From: Nocardioides pinisoli
GTDB taxonomy: Bacteria; Actinomycetota; Actinomycetes; Propionibacteriales; Nocardioidaceae
Reading direction: 5' to 3'
DNA length: 64,000 bases
NCBI RefSeq assembly: GCF_024199985.1
Contig: NZ_JANARS010000002.1
Coordinates: 496,001 to 560,000 of the forward strand
Shown: positions 36,750 to 45,845 of the stretch, one piece after another
How the letters are laid out: every line of letters starts with the position of its first letter
Position numbering within the stretch: the stretch's first letter is position 1
Made by a program: the position numbers and the translations under genes
The notes under the pieces: generated by a model
What the model was told of the DNA's origin: nothing
Databases searched by the model: none
The model's input: only the letters and a program-made list of their open reading frames with translations

Positions 36750-36755
36750 TAGTTT
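36750..36755 (+). promoter_or_regulatory. Leaderless -10 element of the Mur-ligase-like gene
   Basis: TAGTTT lies 6 nt before GTG 36762, 20 bp after fabI, so the gene has its own promoter. Confidence 0.55.
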
Positions 36756-36761
36756 CCCCGC

Positions 36762-38462
36762 GTGACCTCACTCGTCGAGCTGCGCATCCTCGAAGGCCCC
36801 AACCTCTACTTCCCGCGCGCCGCGGTGAAGCTCACCCTCGACGTCTCGACGATCACCGAGGCGAGCGACGAGACCGTCCTGCGGTTCGCGCGCCGCATCG
36901 GGCTGCGCACGACGCGGCCAGGGGCGCCCGGCTCGGGGTTCCGGCAGCGGTTCGCCCTGCGCGCGGTGGAGCGGCTCGTCCGGGCGATCGCGGGGGAGGC
37001 GGGCACGCGCCGCCTCGCCGTGCGGGTCCGCCCCACGGCCGACCCCGACGTCGTCGTCGTGGCCTTCCCGTGGCGCCACCGCGGACGCGCCCGAGCGCTC
37101 GGCGAGGCGGTCGCGCACGCGCTCGACGCGCTGCCGGCACCCGACGTCGAGGCGGCGGTCAGCGCCGCCGCGGCCGAGGTGGCCGCCGCGCCCCGGGGCG
37201 ACCGTCCGACGACGATCACCCCGGCCATCCCCGTCGTCGCGGTGACCGGCACCAACGGCAAGACCACGACCAGCCGGATGATCGCCCACATCGCACGCAC
37301 GAGCGGGCTGGTGGTCGGCTGGTCCAACACCGACGGCATCTACCGCGACGGCGTGCTGGTCGAGGCCGGCGACTACTCCGGGCCCTCCGGCGCCGCCCGC
37401 GCGCTCGGGCTCGACGGGGTCCAGCTCGCCGTCACCGAGACCGCCCGCGGCGGCATCCTGCTCAAGGGCATCGGCATCACCCGCAACGACGTCTCGGTGG
37501 TGACCAACGTGACCGCCGACCACCTCGGCCTCCAGGGCATCGACACCGTCGACCAGCTCGCCGAGGTGAAGTCCGTCGTCCCCCGGATCACCCGCAAGGA
37601 CGGCTGGGCGGTGCTCAACGGCGACGACCCGCGGGTGCTGGCCATGCGCAGCGTCGTCGTCGCGCAGCCGTGGATCTTCAGCCGCGACCCCGACTCGCCG
37701 GCGGTGCGCGAGGTGCTCACCGACGGCGGCCGGGCCACCACCGTGATCGACGGGTGGATCACCGTCCTCTCGCCCGGGGCCGACCCCGACCCGCTGGTCG
37801 AGCTCGTCGACGTCCCGATGACGCTCGCCGGGCTGTCGCGCTTCAACATCGAGAACGCCCTCGCCGCCGCCTCCGCCGCCCTCGCGATCGGCCTGCCCCG
37901 CGACGCCGTCGTCGCGGGCCTCACGTCGTTCCGCCCCGACGCCGAGCACAACCCGGGCCGGATGAACTTCTTCTCGCTGCCTTCCCGCAACGGGCAGTGC
38001 GTGTCGGTCGTGATGGACCTCGCCCACAACGAGGCCGGGCTCGAGGCGCTGCTCGAGATCATGGCGGGTGTACGTCGCCCCGGTGCGCGCCTGCTGCTCG
38101 GCCTCGGCGCCGTGGGCGACCGCACCGACGAGCTGATCGACGCCCTCGGCGAGATCGGCGCCAAGGGCAGCGACGTCGTGGCGATCGGCCACAAGGAGTG
38201 GTACCTGCGCGGGCGCACGATGGACGAGATCGACGCCCTGCTCCGGGCCGGCGCCGCCCGCGTCGGCGTCACCGACATCGACACCTTCCCCACCGAGGTC
38301 GGCTGCCTGGCCGCGCTGGTCGGGCGCGCCGAGCCCGGCGACGTGGTCGGCCTGATGTGCCACGCCGAGCGGCAGGAGGCCTACGACTGGATCGCCTCCC
38401 ACGGCGGCACGCCCGACAGCCCGGACGTCCTGGCCGAGAAGGTGCGGGCGGCACAGGCGTGA
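36762..38462 (+). CDS. Cyanophycin-synthetase-like Mur ligase lacking the ATP-grasp module
   Basis: 566 residues. The first 150 resemble the N-terminal domain of cyanophycin synthetase (LVELRILEGPNLYFPRAAVK). Residues from about 158 on form a Mur-ligase domain: P-loop VTGTNGKTTTS (161-171), ETARGGILLKGIG, NVTADHLGLQGIDTVDQLAEVKS and MDLAHNEAG. These segments match the CphA protein encoded at 39500-42277 almost block for block. The ATP-grasp domain that sits between them in CphA is absent. The Mur part of CphA adds Arg to an aspartate side chain, so this enzyme may add an amino acid to an acidic peptide or polymer. It is coupled to a methyltransferase (GTGA overlap). Substrate unknown. Confidence 0.85.
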   Translation: MTSLVELRILEGPNLYFPRAAVKLTLDVSTITEASDETVLRFARRIGLRTTRPGAPGSGFRQRFALRAVERLVRAIAGEAGTRRLAVRVRPTADPDVVVVAFPWRHRGRARALGEAVAHALDALPAPDVEAAVSAAAAEVAAAPRGDRPTTITPAIPVVAVTGTNGKTTTSRMIAHIARTSGLVVGWSNTDGIYRDGVLVEAGDYSGPSGAARALGLDGVQLAVTETARGGILLKGIGITRNDVSVVTNVTADHLGLQGIDTVDQLAEVKSVVPRITRKDGWAVLNGDDPRVLAMRSVVVAQPWIFSRDPDSPAVREVLTDGGRATTVIDGWITVLSPGADPDPLVELVDVPMTLAGLSRFNIENALAAASAALAIGLPRDAVVAGLTSFRPDAEHNPGRMNFFSLPSRNGQCVSVVMDLAHNEAGLEALLEIMAGVRRPGARLLLGLGAVGDRTDELIDALGEIGAKGSDVVAIGHKEWYLRGRTMDEIDALLRAGAARVGVTDIDTFPTEVGCLAALVGRAEPGDVVGLMCHAERQEAYDWIASHGGTPDSPDVLAEKVRAAQA

Positions 38463-39109
38463 GCGCTGGCTGGACGGAGGTCTACGACGCCCTCGCGCCG
38501 ACCTACGACGAGATGACCGCCGGCAACGGCTGGTCCGCCAACGGCCGCGCCCGGGACCTGCTCGTCCCGCTCGGTCTCGCGCCGGCGCGGGTCCTGGACC
38601 TCGGCGCGGGGACCGGGCAGACAGCGGTCGTGCTGCGGGACCTGTTCCCGGCCGCCGCCCTCACCCTCGTCGACCCGTCGGCGAGGATGCTCGAGCGAGC
38701 CCGCGACAAGGTCCCGGCCGTCGAGACCGTCGTCGCCGACGCCGAGTCCTTCCTGCGCGCGGCCGACGAGGAGTGGGACCTCGTCGCCGCCATCGGCTTC
38801 CTCGAGCTGGTGGCCGACCTGTTCGAGGTGGTGCGCCTGGCCGCCTCGCGGCTCGCGCCGGGCGGGCACCTGGTGGTGAGCCACGAGCCGCTGCTGGACG
38901 ACGGGTCCGTGCAGTCGTCGCCGGTGAGCGTGGTGAGCGGCTCGCAGCTCGTGCGGCGCCACCCCCGCGCGGAGCTCGAGCGGCGCGCGGCGTCGTACGG
39001 GCTCGTGCGCGTCGCCGCGACCGAGGCAGTGGCCTTCGAGCGCGGGGGCGACGGCAGCGGCGCGACCTACGAGGTCGTCGTCTGGCGCCTTCCGCCCGGG
39101 GGCGGGTAG
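38459..39109 (+). CDS. SAM-dependent methyltransferase (class I)
   Basis: 216 residues with a seven-strand methyltransferase core: motif I VLDLGAGTGQTAV (about 42-54), acidic residue in LTLVDPSARML, and motif post-II VVADAESFL. GTG 38459 overlaps the Mur-ligase stop, so the two are translated together. It may modify the product of that ligase, but this is inference. Substrate unknown. Confidence 0.83.
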   Translation: MSAGWTEVYDALAPTYDEMTAGNGWSANGRARDLLVPLGLAPARVLDLGAGTGQTAVVLRDLFPAAALTLVDPSARMLERARDKVPAVETVVADAESFLRAADEEWDLVAAIGFLELVADLFEVVRLAASRLAPGGHLVVSHEPLLDDGSVQSSPVSVVSGSQLVRRHPRAELERRAASYGLVRVAATEAVAFERGGDGSGATYEVVVWRLPPGGG

Positions 39110-39122
39110 GCCGGCGGGGCGG

Positions 39123-39488
39123 TCAGGTGTCGCCCGGGTCGACCTGCTCGCCGGGAGCGCCGACATCGAGGTCACCCTCGACGATCAAGCCCGTCATGCC
39201 CGCCGGCGAGCGCGTCTCGTGCGGCTCACCGGGCTCCCACACGGCGGCCTGTCCGGGACCGAGGCGGCGTACGGTCCCCTCGGCGCCGCTCACCTCCGCC
39301 TCGCCCGACAGCACGACCATGAGCTGACGACCCGGTGCCGGGTGCCGGCCGATGGTGCCGCCGGGCGCGAGGGCGATGGCGATCAGGTGGGCGTCGGCGC
39401 TGATCCCGAAGGCGCCGACCGAGAAGCCACGACTCCCGTGGGCCTCGATCGGACGGTGGGGCAGGTCGGCGAGGTCGAGGAGGCGCAC
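39123..39488 (-). CDS. Cupin-domain protein
   Basis: 121 residues forming one small cupin barrel: APGGTIGRHPAPGRQLMVVLSG carries the first metal-binding motif (with His but fewer ligands than usual), and GPGQAAVWEPGEPHE the second. It starts 11 bp after cphA with AGGACGG as ribosome site, so it is probably the last gene of the cphB-cphA operon. Role unknown. Confidence 0.8.
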   Translation of the reverse strand: MRLLDLADLPHRPIEAHGSRGFSVGAFGISADAHLIAIALAPGGTIGRHPAPGRQLMVVLSGEAEVSGAEGTVRRLGPGQAAVWEPGEPHETRSPAGMTGLIVEGDLDVGAPGEQVDPGDT

Positions 39489-39499
39489 TCAGGCCGTCC

Positions 39500-42277
39500 T
39501 CACGAGTCGGTGGCCGGCGGCGGGACGTAGTCCGGGTCGGCCGAGGGCGCGTCGGGGTTGGTGGTCGAGCCGGCCTGGGCCACGTCGGACCAGTTCTCCA
39601 GCTCGGCCATCACCTCCGCGTGCTTGTCGACGCACACCACGACGAGGTCACCGCGGTTGGCGCGGCTCATCGCGTGGCGCACGGCCTCGATCTCCTCCAG
39701 CACGAGCTCGGCCTGCTTGCAGCGGGCGCCGTCGGCCATGGCGGCGCGTACGCCGTCGAGCACGAGCTGGGCGGTTGCCCCGCGCTCGCGCCCGCGCAGC
39801 GCCACGTCCTCGCGGACGATGCACACGTCGAAGTGCTGGGCGGCGATGTGGCCGAGCTCGACCATGTCCTGGTCGCGGCGATCGCCGGCGGTCGCGATGA
39901 TGCCGATCCGCGAGGGGCGGGCGAGGTCGTGCGAGGACTCGAGCGACTCGCCCACGCGGTCCACGAAGTCGCCCAGCATCTTCATCCCGGGCGCGTTGTG
40001 GCAGTAGTCGACGATGACGTTGACGCCGTTGACCTCGACCTCGTTGAGCCGGCCGGGGGAGAGGTAGTAGTTGGTCGAGAAGGTGCGCAGGCCCTGCCGG
40101 ATGTCGTGGAGCGGGGCGCCGGCGGCGAAGGCGGCCGCTGCGGCGGCGAGCGCGTTCTGGACGTTCATCCGTGCCCGGCCGCTGAAGGTCGCAGGCAGCA
40201 GGTGGGTCCACGCCAGCTGCATCTCACGGCGACCGTGGAGCACGACCATCATCTCGCCGCGGTCACTCGGGTTGAGCACGATCGCCTTGCCGCCGCGGCG
40301 GCAGTGCGCATCGATCATGTCGCGCACCTCGCTGCCGGGCTCCTCCATGGAGAACCACACGACCTGGCCCGAGCACTTGCGGCGCATCTCACGCACCTGC
40401 GGGTCGTCGGCGTTGAGCACGGCGTGGCCGTCGCGCGGCACCGCCTCGACGATCACCGCCTTCACGTCGGCGAGCTGCTCGACGGTGTCGATGCCGCGCA
40501 GCCCGAGGTGGTCCGGCTGCACGTTGAGGACGACGGCGACGTCGTTGCGCTCGTAGCCGAGGCCCTCGCGCAGGATGCCGCCCCGCGCGACCTCGAATAC
40601 CGCGAAGTCGACGCGCGGGTTCTGCAGGACCATCCGCGCCGACCGGGGCCCGGACGCGTCCGCGCGGATCAGCAGGCGCTCGTCGATGACGACGCCGTCG
40701 GTCGAGGTCATGCCGACCTTGCGCCCCATGCCCTTGAAGATGTGGCTGATCATCCGGCTGGTCGTCGTCTTGCCGTTGGTGCCGGTGACCGCCACGATCG
40801 GGATCCGCGACGTCGCGCCGGGCGGGAAGAGCATGTCGACCACGGGCTTGGCGATGAACTGCGGCTCGCCGATCGTCGGGTGCGTGTGCATCCGGAAGCC
40901 GGGAGCGGCGTTGACCTCGCAGATCGCGCCGCCCGCCTCGCGGACCGGCTCGGTGATGTCGGGGCAGATGAAGTCGATGCCGGCGATGTCGAGGCCGACC
41001 ATCCGGGCGGCCTCCTCGGCGATCTCGACGTTCTCCGGGTGGGCCTCGAAGGTGCGGTCGATGGAGATGCCGCCGGTGGACATGTTGCCGGTCAGCGCGA
41101 GCTTGACCATCTCGCCCTCGGCGGGCACGGAGTCGAGCGTGTGCCCCTGGTCGGCCAGCACCTCGATGGCGGCCTCGTCGACCTTGATCCGGGTGAGCAC
41201 CTTCTCGTGGCCGACGCCGCGGCGCGGGTCGGCGTTGGTCAGGTCGACGAGCTGCTGCACCGTCGACGTCCCGTCACCGGTCACCGACGCGGGCACGCGC
41301 TCGGCGATCGCCACCATGCGGCCGTCGATGATGAGGCAGCGGTAGTCCTTGCCGGTGATGAAGGACTCGACGATGACGTTGCCACGCCGCGACTGTCCGT
41401 GCGCGACCGGGAACGCGGCGCGTACGTCGTCGTCGTCCTGCAGGTCGAGGCACACCCCGCGGCCGTGGTTGCCGTCGAGCGGCTTGAGCACGACCGGGTA
41501 GCCGATGCGGCGCGCGGCCGCGACGGCGCCGTCCTCGCTGCGGACCGACTCCTGCTTGGGGACCGGCAGCCCCGCGGCGCCGAGCAGCTTGGTGGTGAGG
41601 TCCTTGTCGGAGGCGATGTCGACCGCGATGGACGACGTCTCGGACGTCATGGTGGCGCGGATCCGCTTGGCGTGGACCCCCTGTCCCAGCTGGACGAGCG
41701 AGTACTGGTTGAGCCGGATCCACGGGATGTCGCGGGACACCGCCTCGTCGACGATCGCCTGCGTGGACGGGCCGAAGGCGGTGCGCTCGGCGCGACGGAT
41801 GAAGTCGTCGCGCTCGGTCTCCCAGTCGAAGTCGGGGTCGCCCTCGACGAGGTGGTTGACCAGCCGGACGGCGAGCCGGCCGGCGGTGAGCCCAACGTTC
41901 TCCTCGATGTAGCCGTAGATGATGTTGTAGCGACCGGGCTGGCCCTTGACCTGCCGGGTCTTGCCGCGCCGGATGTCGTGGCCGACGAGCTGCTGGAGCG
42001 CCAGTGCGGCGTGCTCGGCGACGTGGCCCAGCCACGTGCCCTCGTTGAGGCGCTCGAGGAAGCCGCCGCGGCGCCCGCGCGAGCAGGAGTGCTCCCGCAG
42101 GCCGGGCAGCATCGCGACCAGGTCGTCGGTGAAGCCGGGGATGGTGTTGCTGGGGAACTGCTCGAGCGAGCCCAGGTCCACGACGAGGTGGATCGACTTG
42201 TCGTAGGACCAGACGTTGGCACCGCGGTAGACCCGCGTCTCGACGATCTCCAGGTCCGGTGTGGGCCGCTCGCTCAT
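39500..42277 (-). CDS. cphA: Cyanophycin synthetase
   Basis: 925 residues, typical length. N-terminal domain (about 1-160), ATP-grasp domain (about 215-480, with VVLKPLDGNHGRGV and the metal-binding GIDFICPD...ICEVNAAPG segment), then a Mur-ligase domain (P-loop VTGTNGKTTTS near 495, and VARGGILREGLGYERNDVA). The ATP-grasp module adds Asp to the backbone and the Mur module adds Arg to the side chain, making the storage polymer cyanophycin. ATG 42277 overlaps the cphB stop (ATGA). The C-terminus ends with a short acidic/Pro tail. Confidence 0.96.
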   Translation of the reverse strand: MSERPTPDLEIVETRVYRGANVWSYDKSIHLVVDLGSLEQFPSNTIPGFTDDLVAMLPGLREHSCSRGRRGGFLERLNEGTWLGHVAEHAALALQQLVGHDIRRGKTRQVKGQPGRYNIIYGYIEENVGLTAGRLAVRLVNHLVEGDPDFDWETERDDFIRRAERTAFGPSTQAIVDEAVSRDIPWIRLNQYSLVQLGQGVHAKRIRATMTSETSSIAVDIASDKDLTTKLLGAAGLPVPKQESVRSEDGAVAAARRIGYPVVLKPLDGNHGRGVCLDLQDDDDVRAAFPVAHGQSRRGNVIVESFITGKDYRCLIIDGRMVAIAERVPASVTGDGTSTVQQLVDLTNADPRRGVGHEKVLTRIKVDEAAIEVLADQGHTLDSVPAEGEMVKLALTGNMSTGGISIDRTFEAHPENVEIAEEAARMVGLDIAGIDFICPDITEPVREAGGAICEVNAAPGFRMHTHPTIGEPQFIAKPVVDMLFPPGATSRIPIVAVTGTNGKTTTSRMISHIFKGMGRKVGMTSTDGVVIDERLLIRADASGPRSARMVLQNPRVDFAVFEVARGGILREGLGYERNDVAVVLNVQPDHLGLRGIDTVEQLADVKAVIVEAVPRDGHAVLNADDPQVREMRRKCSGQVVWFSMEEPGSEVRDMIDAHCRRGGKAIVLNPSDRGEMMVVLHGRREMQLAWTHLLPATFSGRARMNVQNALAAAAAAFAAGAPLHDIRQGLRTFSTNYYLSPGRLNEVEVNGVNVIVDYCHNAPGMKMLGDFVDRVGESLESSHDLARPSRIGIIATAGDRRDQDMVELGHIAAQHFDVCIVREDVALRGRERGATAQLVLDGVRAAMADGARCKQAELVLEEIEAVRHAMSRANRGDLVVVCVDKHAEVMAELENWSDVAQAGSTTNPDAPSADPDYVPPPATDS

Positions 42278-43254
42278 GCATCTGCTCCCTGGTCGGGGTC
42301 GGGGGTCTGGGGGGACGAGCCGCGGCGCAGCTTGAGCCGTCTGCGGATGGCGGCGGGCGTCGCGTCGGCGGCGGCGATGTCGCGTGCGAGCTGGCGCAGG
42401 TCGCGGCTGGCCTCGGCCAGCTCGTCGGCGTCCTCGGGCTGGATCGACGGCTCCTGCGGCACGAGCGCTCGGGTGGCGAGGTTGAAGACGGTGCCCTCGG
42501 GCAGCGTGTGGAACACGACGCCGCTGGCCAGCAGGGGCGAGGAGCGGGTCGCCTCGTGGGCGTTGGAGACCATGCGCGTGCCGTCGAAGATCGTCACCGC
42601 GCCCTTGCCGATCACCCGGAGGACCTGCTCCCCGTCGACGTCCTCCACCAGGCCGCAGGTGTCCTCGTCGACGCCGATGCCCAGCAGCTGCGGGCTCTGC
42701 GCCACGATCATGAGCAGCCGGCCGTAGCGGTTGCGCTGGTCGAAGTGCTGGTCGATCACGGCGGTGCCGACCAGGCCGAGCCCGCCGGCCACCTGGGTCA
42801 TCCGCTGCTTGGGGGTGGACCCACCGACGCCGAAGGCGACCATGTGGGACGACTGGATGCTGGCGCCCGCCGAGGTGCCGGCGACGACCGCGCCGCGCTC
42901 GTGGGCCCGCCGGATCGCGTCGCCCACGGGCGTGCCGCACACGATGGACGACAGCTTGAGCTGGTTGCCGCCGGTCATGAAGATCCCGGTCGCCTCGTCC
43001 AGCGCCTTCACCAGCACCGGGTCGTGCGCCTCCTCCCGCGACTCGGGGCGTACGGCGTCCACGCCGGCCGCGCCGAACTTCGTGAACAGCGCGTCGTAGA
43101 CGTCCACGACCTCGCGTCCGAGTGACGAAGCAGTCGGGATCACGGCGATGCGCGCGTCCCGGCCGCCGCTCAGGGCGACGAAGTGCTTGAGGATGGTGGG
43201 CTTGCGCACCTTGTCCTCGGCACCCCCGATGATCATGAGTGGTCCCCTGGGCAT
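42274..43254 (-). CDS. cphB: Cyanophycinase
   Basis: 326-residue serine peptidase (S51 type) that cuts cyanophycin to beta-Asp-Arg dipeptides. The nucleophile is Ser128 in GTSAGAS, FMTGGNQ (92-98) forms the oxyanion region, and VIDQHFDQRNRYGRL is the conserved substrate-side segment. No signal peptide, so the enzyme is intracellular, as expected for mobilising stored polymer. A C-terminal extension of about 50 Arg/Ala-rich residues is longer than in cyanobacterial homologues. It starts the cphB-cphA-cupin operon. Confidence 0.95.
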   Translation of the reverse strand: MPRGPLMIIGGAEDKVRKPTILKHFVALSGGRDARIAVIPTASSLGREVVDVYDALFTKFGAAGVDAVRPESREEAHDPVLVKALDEATGIFMTGGNQLKLSSIVCGTPVGDAIRRAHERGAVVAGTSAGASIQSSHMVAFGVGGSTPKQRMTQVAGGLGLVGTAVIDQHFDQRNRYGRLLMIVAQSPQLLGIGVDEDTCGLVEDVDGEQVLRVIGKGAVTIFDGTRMVSNAHEATRSSPLLASGVVFHTLPEGTVFNLATRALVPQEPSIQPEDADELAEASRDLRQLARDIAAADATPAAIRRRLKLRRGSSPQTPDPDQGADA

Positions 43255-43261
43255 GACAGGC

Positions 43262-43267
43262 AGGCTA
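43262..43267 (-). promoter_or_regulatory. Leaderless -10 element of the cphB-cphA operon
   Basis: TAGCCT on the minus strand, 7 nt before ATG 43254. The gap to the divergent sixA gene is only 33 bp. Confidence 0.55.
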
Positions 43268-43287
43268 GCGGCTGGAAGGGTGAGGGA

Positions 43288-43833
43288 ATGCAGCAGTCAG
43301 TGAGGGAGGACTCCGGCACGGCTCCGCGCAGGCTCGTGGTCATGCGCCACGCCAAGGCCGAGCACAGCGCCAGCACCGACCACGCGCGGGCGCTGGCAGA
43401 CCGCGGCCTGGGCGACGCGGAGGCGGCCGGTCGGTGGATGCGCGACCACGGCATCGAGCCCGACGCCGCTCTCGTCTCCGACGCCCTCCGCACGCAGCAG
43501 ACGTGGACACAGGTCGCCGCCGGCGCCGGGTGGGACGAGGACGTGGCGGTCCTCTCCGACGCGCTCTACGCCGCCGGCACCGACTCGACCTTCGACCTGG
43601 TCCGCGAGACCGCTCCCGACGTCCGGACGCTGCTCGTCATCGGTCACAACCCGGCGGTGGGCTCGCTCGCCGAGCTCGTCGACGACGGCGAGGGCGACAC
43701 CGAGGCGACGACCTCCATGCTGACGCGCGGCTTCCCGACCTCGGCCGTCGCCGTCTTCGCCGTCGAGCACGAGTGGGCCGACCTCGCCCCCGGGACCGCC
43801 CGGCTCGAGGCCTTCCACGTCGGGGCTGCGTGA
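43288..43833 (+). CDS. sixA: SixA-like phosphohistidine phosphatase
   Basis: 181 residues of the histidine phosphatase superfamily. The catalytic R20-H21 is in VVMRHAKAEH, DALRTQQTW supplies the conserved Arg, and VIGHNPAVGSL the second His. SixA-type enzymes dephosphorylate phosphohistidine signalling proteins. The target here is unknown. GGAAGGGTGAGGGA precedes ATG 43288. The stop overlaps the next GTG (GTGA). Confidence 0.87.
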   Translation: MQQSVREDSGTAPRRLVVMRHAKAEHSASTDHARALADRGLGDAEAAGRWMRDHGIEPDAALVSDALRTQQTWTQVAAGAGWDEDVAVLSDALYAAGTDSTFDLVRETAPDVRTLLVIGHNPAVGSLAELVDDGEGDTEATTSMLTRGFPTSAVAVFAVEHEWADLAPGTARLEAFHVGAA

Positions 43834-44621
43834 GCGATCCGCAGGTCGTGGCGCGGCTCCGCGCCGCCGGCTGCGTGTGGGCCGAGGACGAGGCAGCGCT
43901 GCTCGTCGAGGCCGCGTCGTCGGTCGACCACCTCGAGCGGATGCTCGCGCGCCGCGTCGCCGGCGAGCCGCTGGAGACGGTGCTCGGCTGGGTCGGCTTC
44001 CTCGGGCGCCGGCTGGTCGTCGCCCCCGGCGTCTTCGTGCCGCGTCGCCGCACCGAGCTGCTCGCCCGGCTGGCCGCGGCGCGGACCGCCTCCGCTCCGG
44101 CAGCGGACGGGACGCCGGTCGTGGTCGAGATGTGCTGCGGGGTCGCCCCGGTCGCAGCCTGCCTGGACGCGAGCCGCGCCGAGGTGCACGCGTGCGACCT
44201 GGACGAGACCGCCCTCGCGTGCGCGGCGTCCAACGCCCCGCACGCCGCGCTCCACCTCGGTGACCTCTACGACGCGCTCCCGGCCGGGCTCGCCGGCGGG
44301 GTCGCGGTGCTGGCCGCCAACGCCCCCTACGTGCCGACCGGGCGCCTCGCCGCCATGCCCGCCGAGGCGCGCGACCACGAGCCCCGGACCGCCCTCGACG
44401 GCGGCCCCGACGGTGTCGACCTGCACCGTCGGCTCGCCCGGGACGCCCCCCACTGGCTCGCGCCCGGGGGAGTGCTGCTCATCGAGACGAGCCCCGCCCA
44501 GTCCGGGCTGACGGCCGTCGCGATGGCCGCGGCCGGGCTGACGACGTACGTCGAGACCGACGCCGAGGTCGGCGGGTGCGTCGCGGTCGGCGTACGTCCC
44601 GGCGACGGCGTCAGCCGGTGA
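43830..44621 (+). CDS. PrmC/HemK-like methyltransferase (putative protein-(glutamine-N5) methyltransferase)
   Basis: 263 residues. An N-terminal helical part (about 1-60) precedes the SAM domain, with motif I VVEMCCGVAPVAA and the active-site block NAPYVPTGRLAAMPAEARDHEP. PrmC/HemK enzymes have NPPY. Here it is NAPY, a variant seen in a distinct actinobacterial group. The rest matches enzymes that methylate Gln or Asn of proteins. GTG 43830 overlaps the sixA stop. Its 3' end overlaps serB on the other strand by 11 bp. Confidence 0.82.
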   Translation: MSDPQVVARLRAAGCVWAEDEAALLVEAASSVDHLERMLARRVAGEPLETVLGWVGFLGRRLVVAPGVFVPRRRTELLARLAAARTASAPAADGTPVVVEMCCGVAPVAACLDASRAEVHACDLDETALACAASNAPHAALHLGDLYDALPAGLAGGVAVLAANAPYVPTGRLAAMPAEARDHEPRTALDGGPDGVDLHRRLARDAPHWLAPGGVLLIETSPAQSGLTAVAMAAAGLTTYVETDAEVGGCVAVGVRPGDGVSR

Positions 44622-45828
44622 GCGGCGGCGCGGGCGTCGTGATGCCGACCTCGGCGTCGGCCTCCTCGATCTGCTCGCGCGAGATCCCCAGCAAGTAGAG
44701 GATCGCGTCGAGGTAGGGCACGTTGACCGCCGTGTCGGCGGCGTCGCGGACCATCGGCTTGGCGTTGTAGGCGATGCCGAGCCCGGCGGCGTTGAGCATG
44801 TCGAGGTCGTTGGCACCGTCGCCGATGGCGATCACCGCGTCGAGGGGTACGCCGACCTCGCCGGCGAACTCGCGCAGCGCCGCCGCCTTGCCCGCCCGGT
44901 CGACGACGTCGCCCACGATGCGCCCGGTGAGCCGGCCGTCGACGACCTCGAGCTCGTTGGCCCGGGCGAAGTGGATGCCGAGGTCGGCGGCGAGGCGGTC
45001 GGTGATCTGGGTGAAGCCGCCGGACACGATCGCGAAGCGGTAGCCCAGCCGCCGCAAGGTGCGGACCATCGTGCGGGCGCCTGGAGCGAGGACGATCGAG
45101 TCGTAGACCTCGTCGAGGGCCGACTCCGGGACACCCTCGAGCAGGGCGACGCGCTCGCGCAGGGACGCCTCGAAGTCGAGCTCGCCGCGCATCGCGGCCT
45201 CGGTCACCCGGGCGACCTCCGCCTCCTGCCCGGCGTGCGCGGCGAGCATCTCGATCACCTCGCCCTGGATGAGCGTGGAGTCGACGTCCATGACGATCAG
45301 CCGGATGCCGCGACGGTGCAGGGAGTCGCGCTGGACGGCGAGGTCGATGCCCTGCTTGACCGCCTCGACCGACAGGAGGGGGCGCAGCGTGTCGGCCGGC
45401 GCGCCCGACACGTGCAGCTCGATCGCCGTGACCGGGTAGCGGGCCATCCGCTCGATCTTGTCGATGTTGGCGCCGGAGTCGGCGATCCGGCCCGCGATGG
45501 CGGCCATCGCCGAGGCCTTCAGCGGGCTGCCGATGATCGTGATGTGCGAGCGCTCGCCGCGCCGGCTCCGGTTGTCGCCGGCGCCGCGGTCCACCTCGAC
45601 GCTCATGTCGAGGTCGGTGGCGGTGCGCTCGATCAGGTCGCGCAGCTTCTTCCAGTCGCGCGGCGCGGTCACCAGGATGCCGAGCACCAGCCGCCGCCGC
45701 AGCACGATCTGCTCGATGTCGAGGACCTCGACACCGGCGCCGGAGAGCGCGGCGAAGATCGCTGAGGTGACGCCAGGCCGGTCCTTGCCCGTGAGGGTGA
45801 CCAGGAGGGTCTTCGGCTCGTCTTCCAT
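44611..45828 (-). CDS. serB: Phosphoserine phosphatase with N-terminal ACT domains
   Basis: Last step of serine synthesis. 405 residues. The N-terminal 165 residues contain ACT-type regulatory folds (VTLTGKDRPGVTSAI). The C-terminal HAD domain has DVDST (Asp181 nucleophile, Asp183), VSGGF with the conserved Ser, the Lys in DRAGKAAAL and GDGANDLDML. TAGCCT lies 10 nt before ATG 45828. The ACT domains suggest feedback binding of an amino acid, as in mycobacterial SerB2. Confidence 0.95.
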   Translation of the reverse strand: MEDEPKTLLVTLTGKDRPGVTSAIFAALSGAGVEVLDIEQIVLRRRLVLGILVTAPRDWKKLRDLIERTATDLDMSVEVDRGAGDNRSRRGERSHITIIGSPLKASAMAAIAGRIADSGANIDKIERMARYPVTAIELHVSGAPADTLRPLLSVEAVKQGIDLAVQRDSLHRRGIRLIVMDVDSTLIQGEVIEMLAAHAGQEAEVARVTEAAMRGELDFEASLRERVALLEGVPESALDEVYDSIVLAPGARTMVRTLRRLGYRFAIVSGGFTQITDRLAADLGIHFARANELEVVDGRLTGRIVGDVVDRAGKAAALREFAGEVGVPLDAVIAIGDGANDLDMLNAAGLGIAYNAKPMVRDAADTAVNVPYLDAILYLLGISREQIEEADAEVGITTPAPPLTG

Positions 45829-45845
45829 CGTGTGACGAAGGCTAG

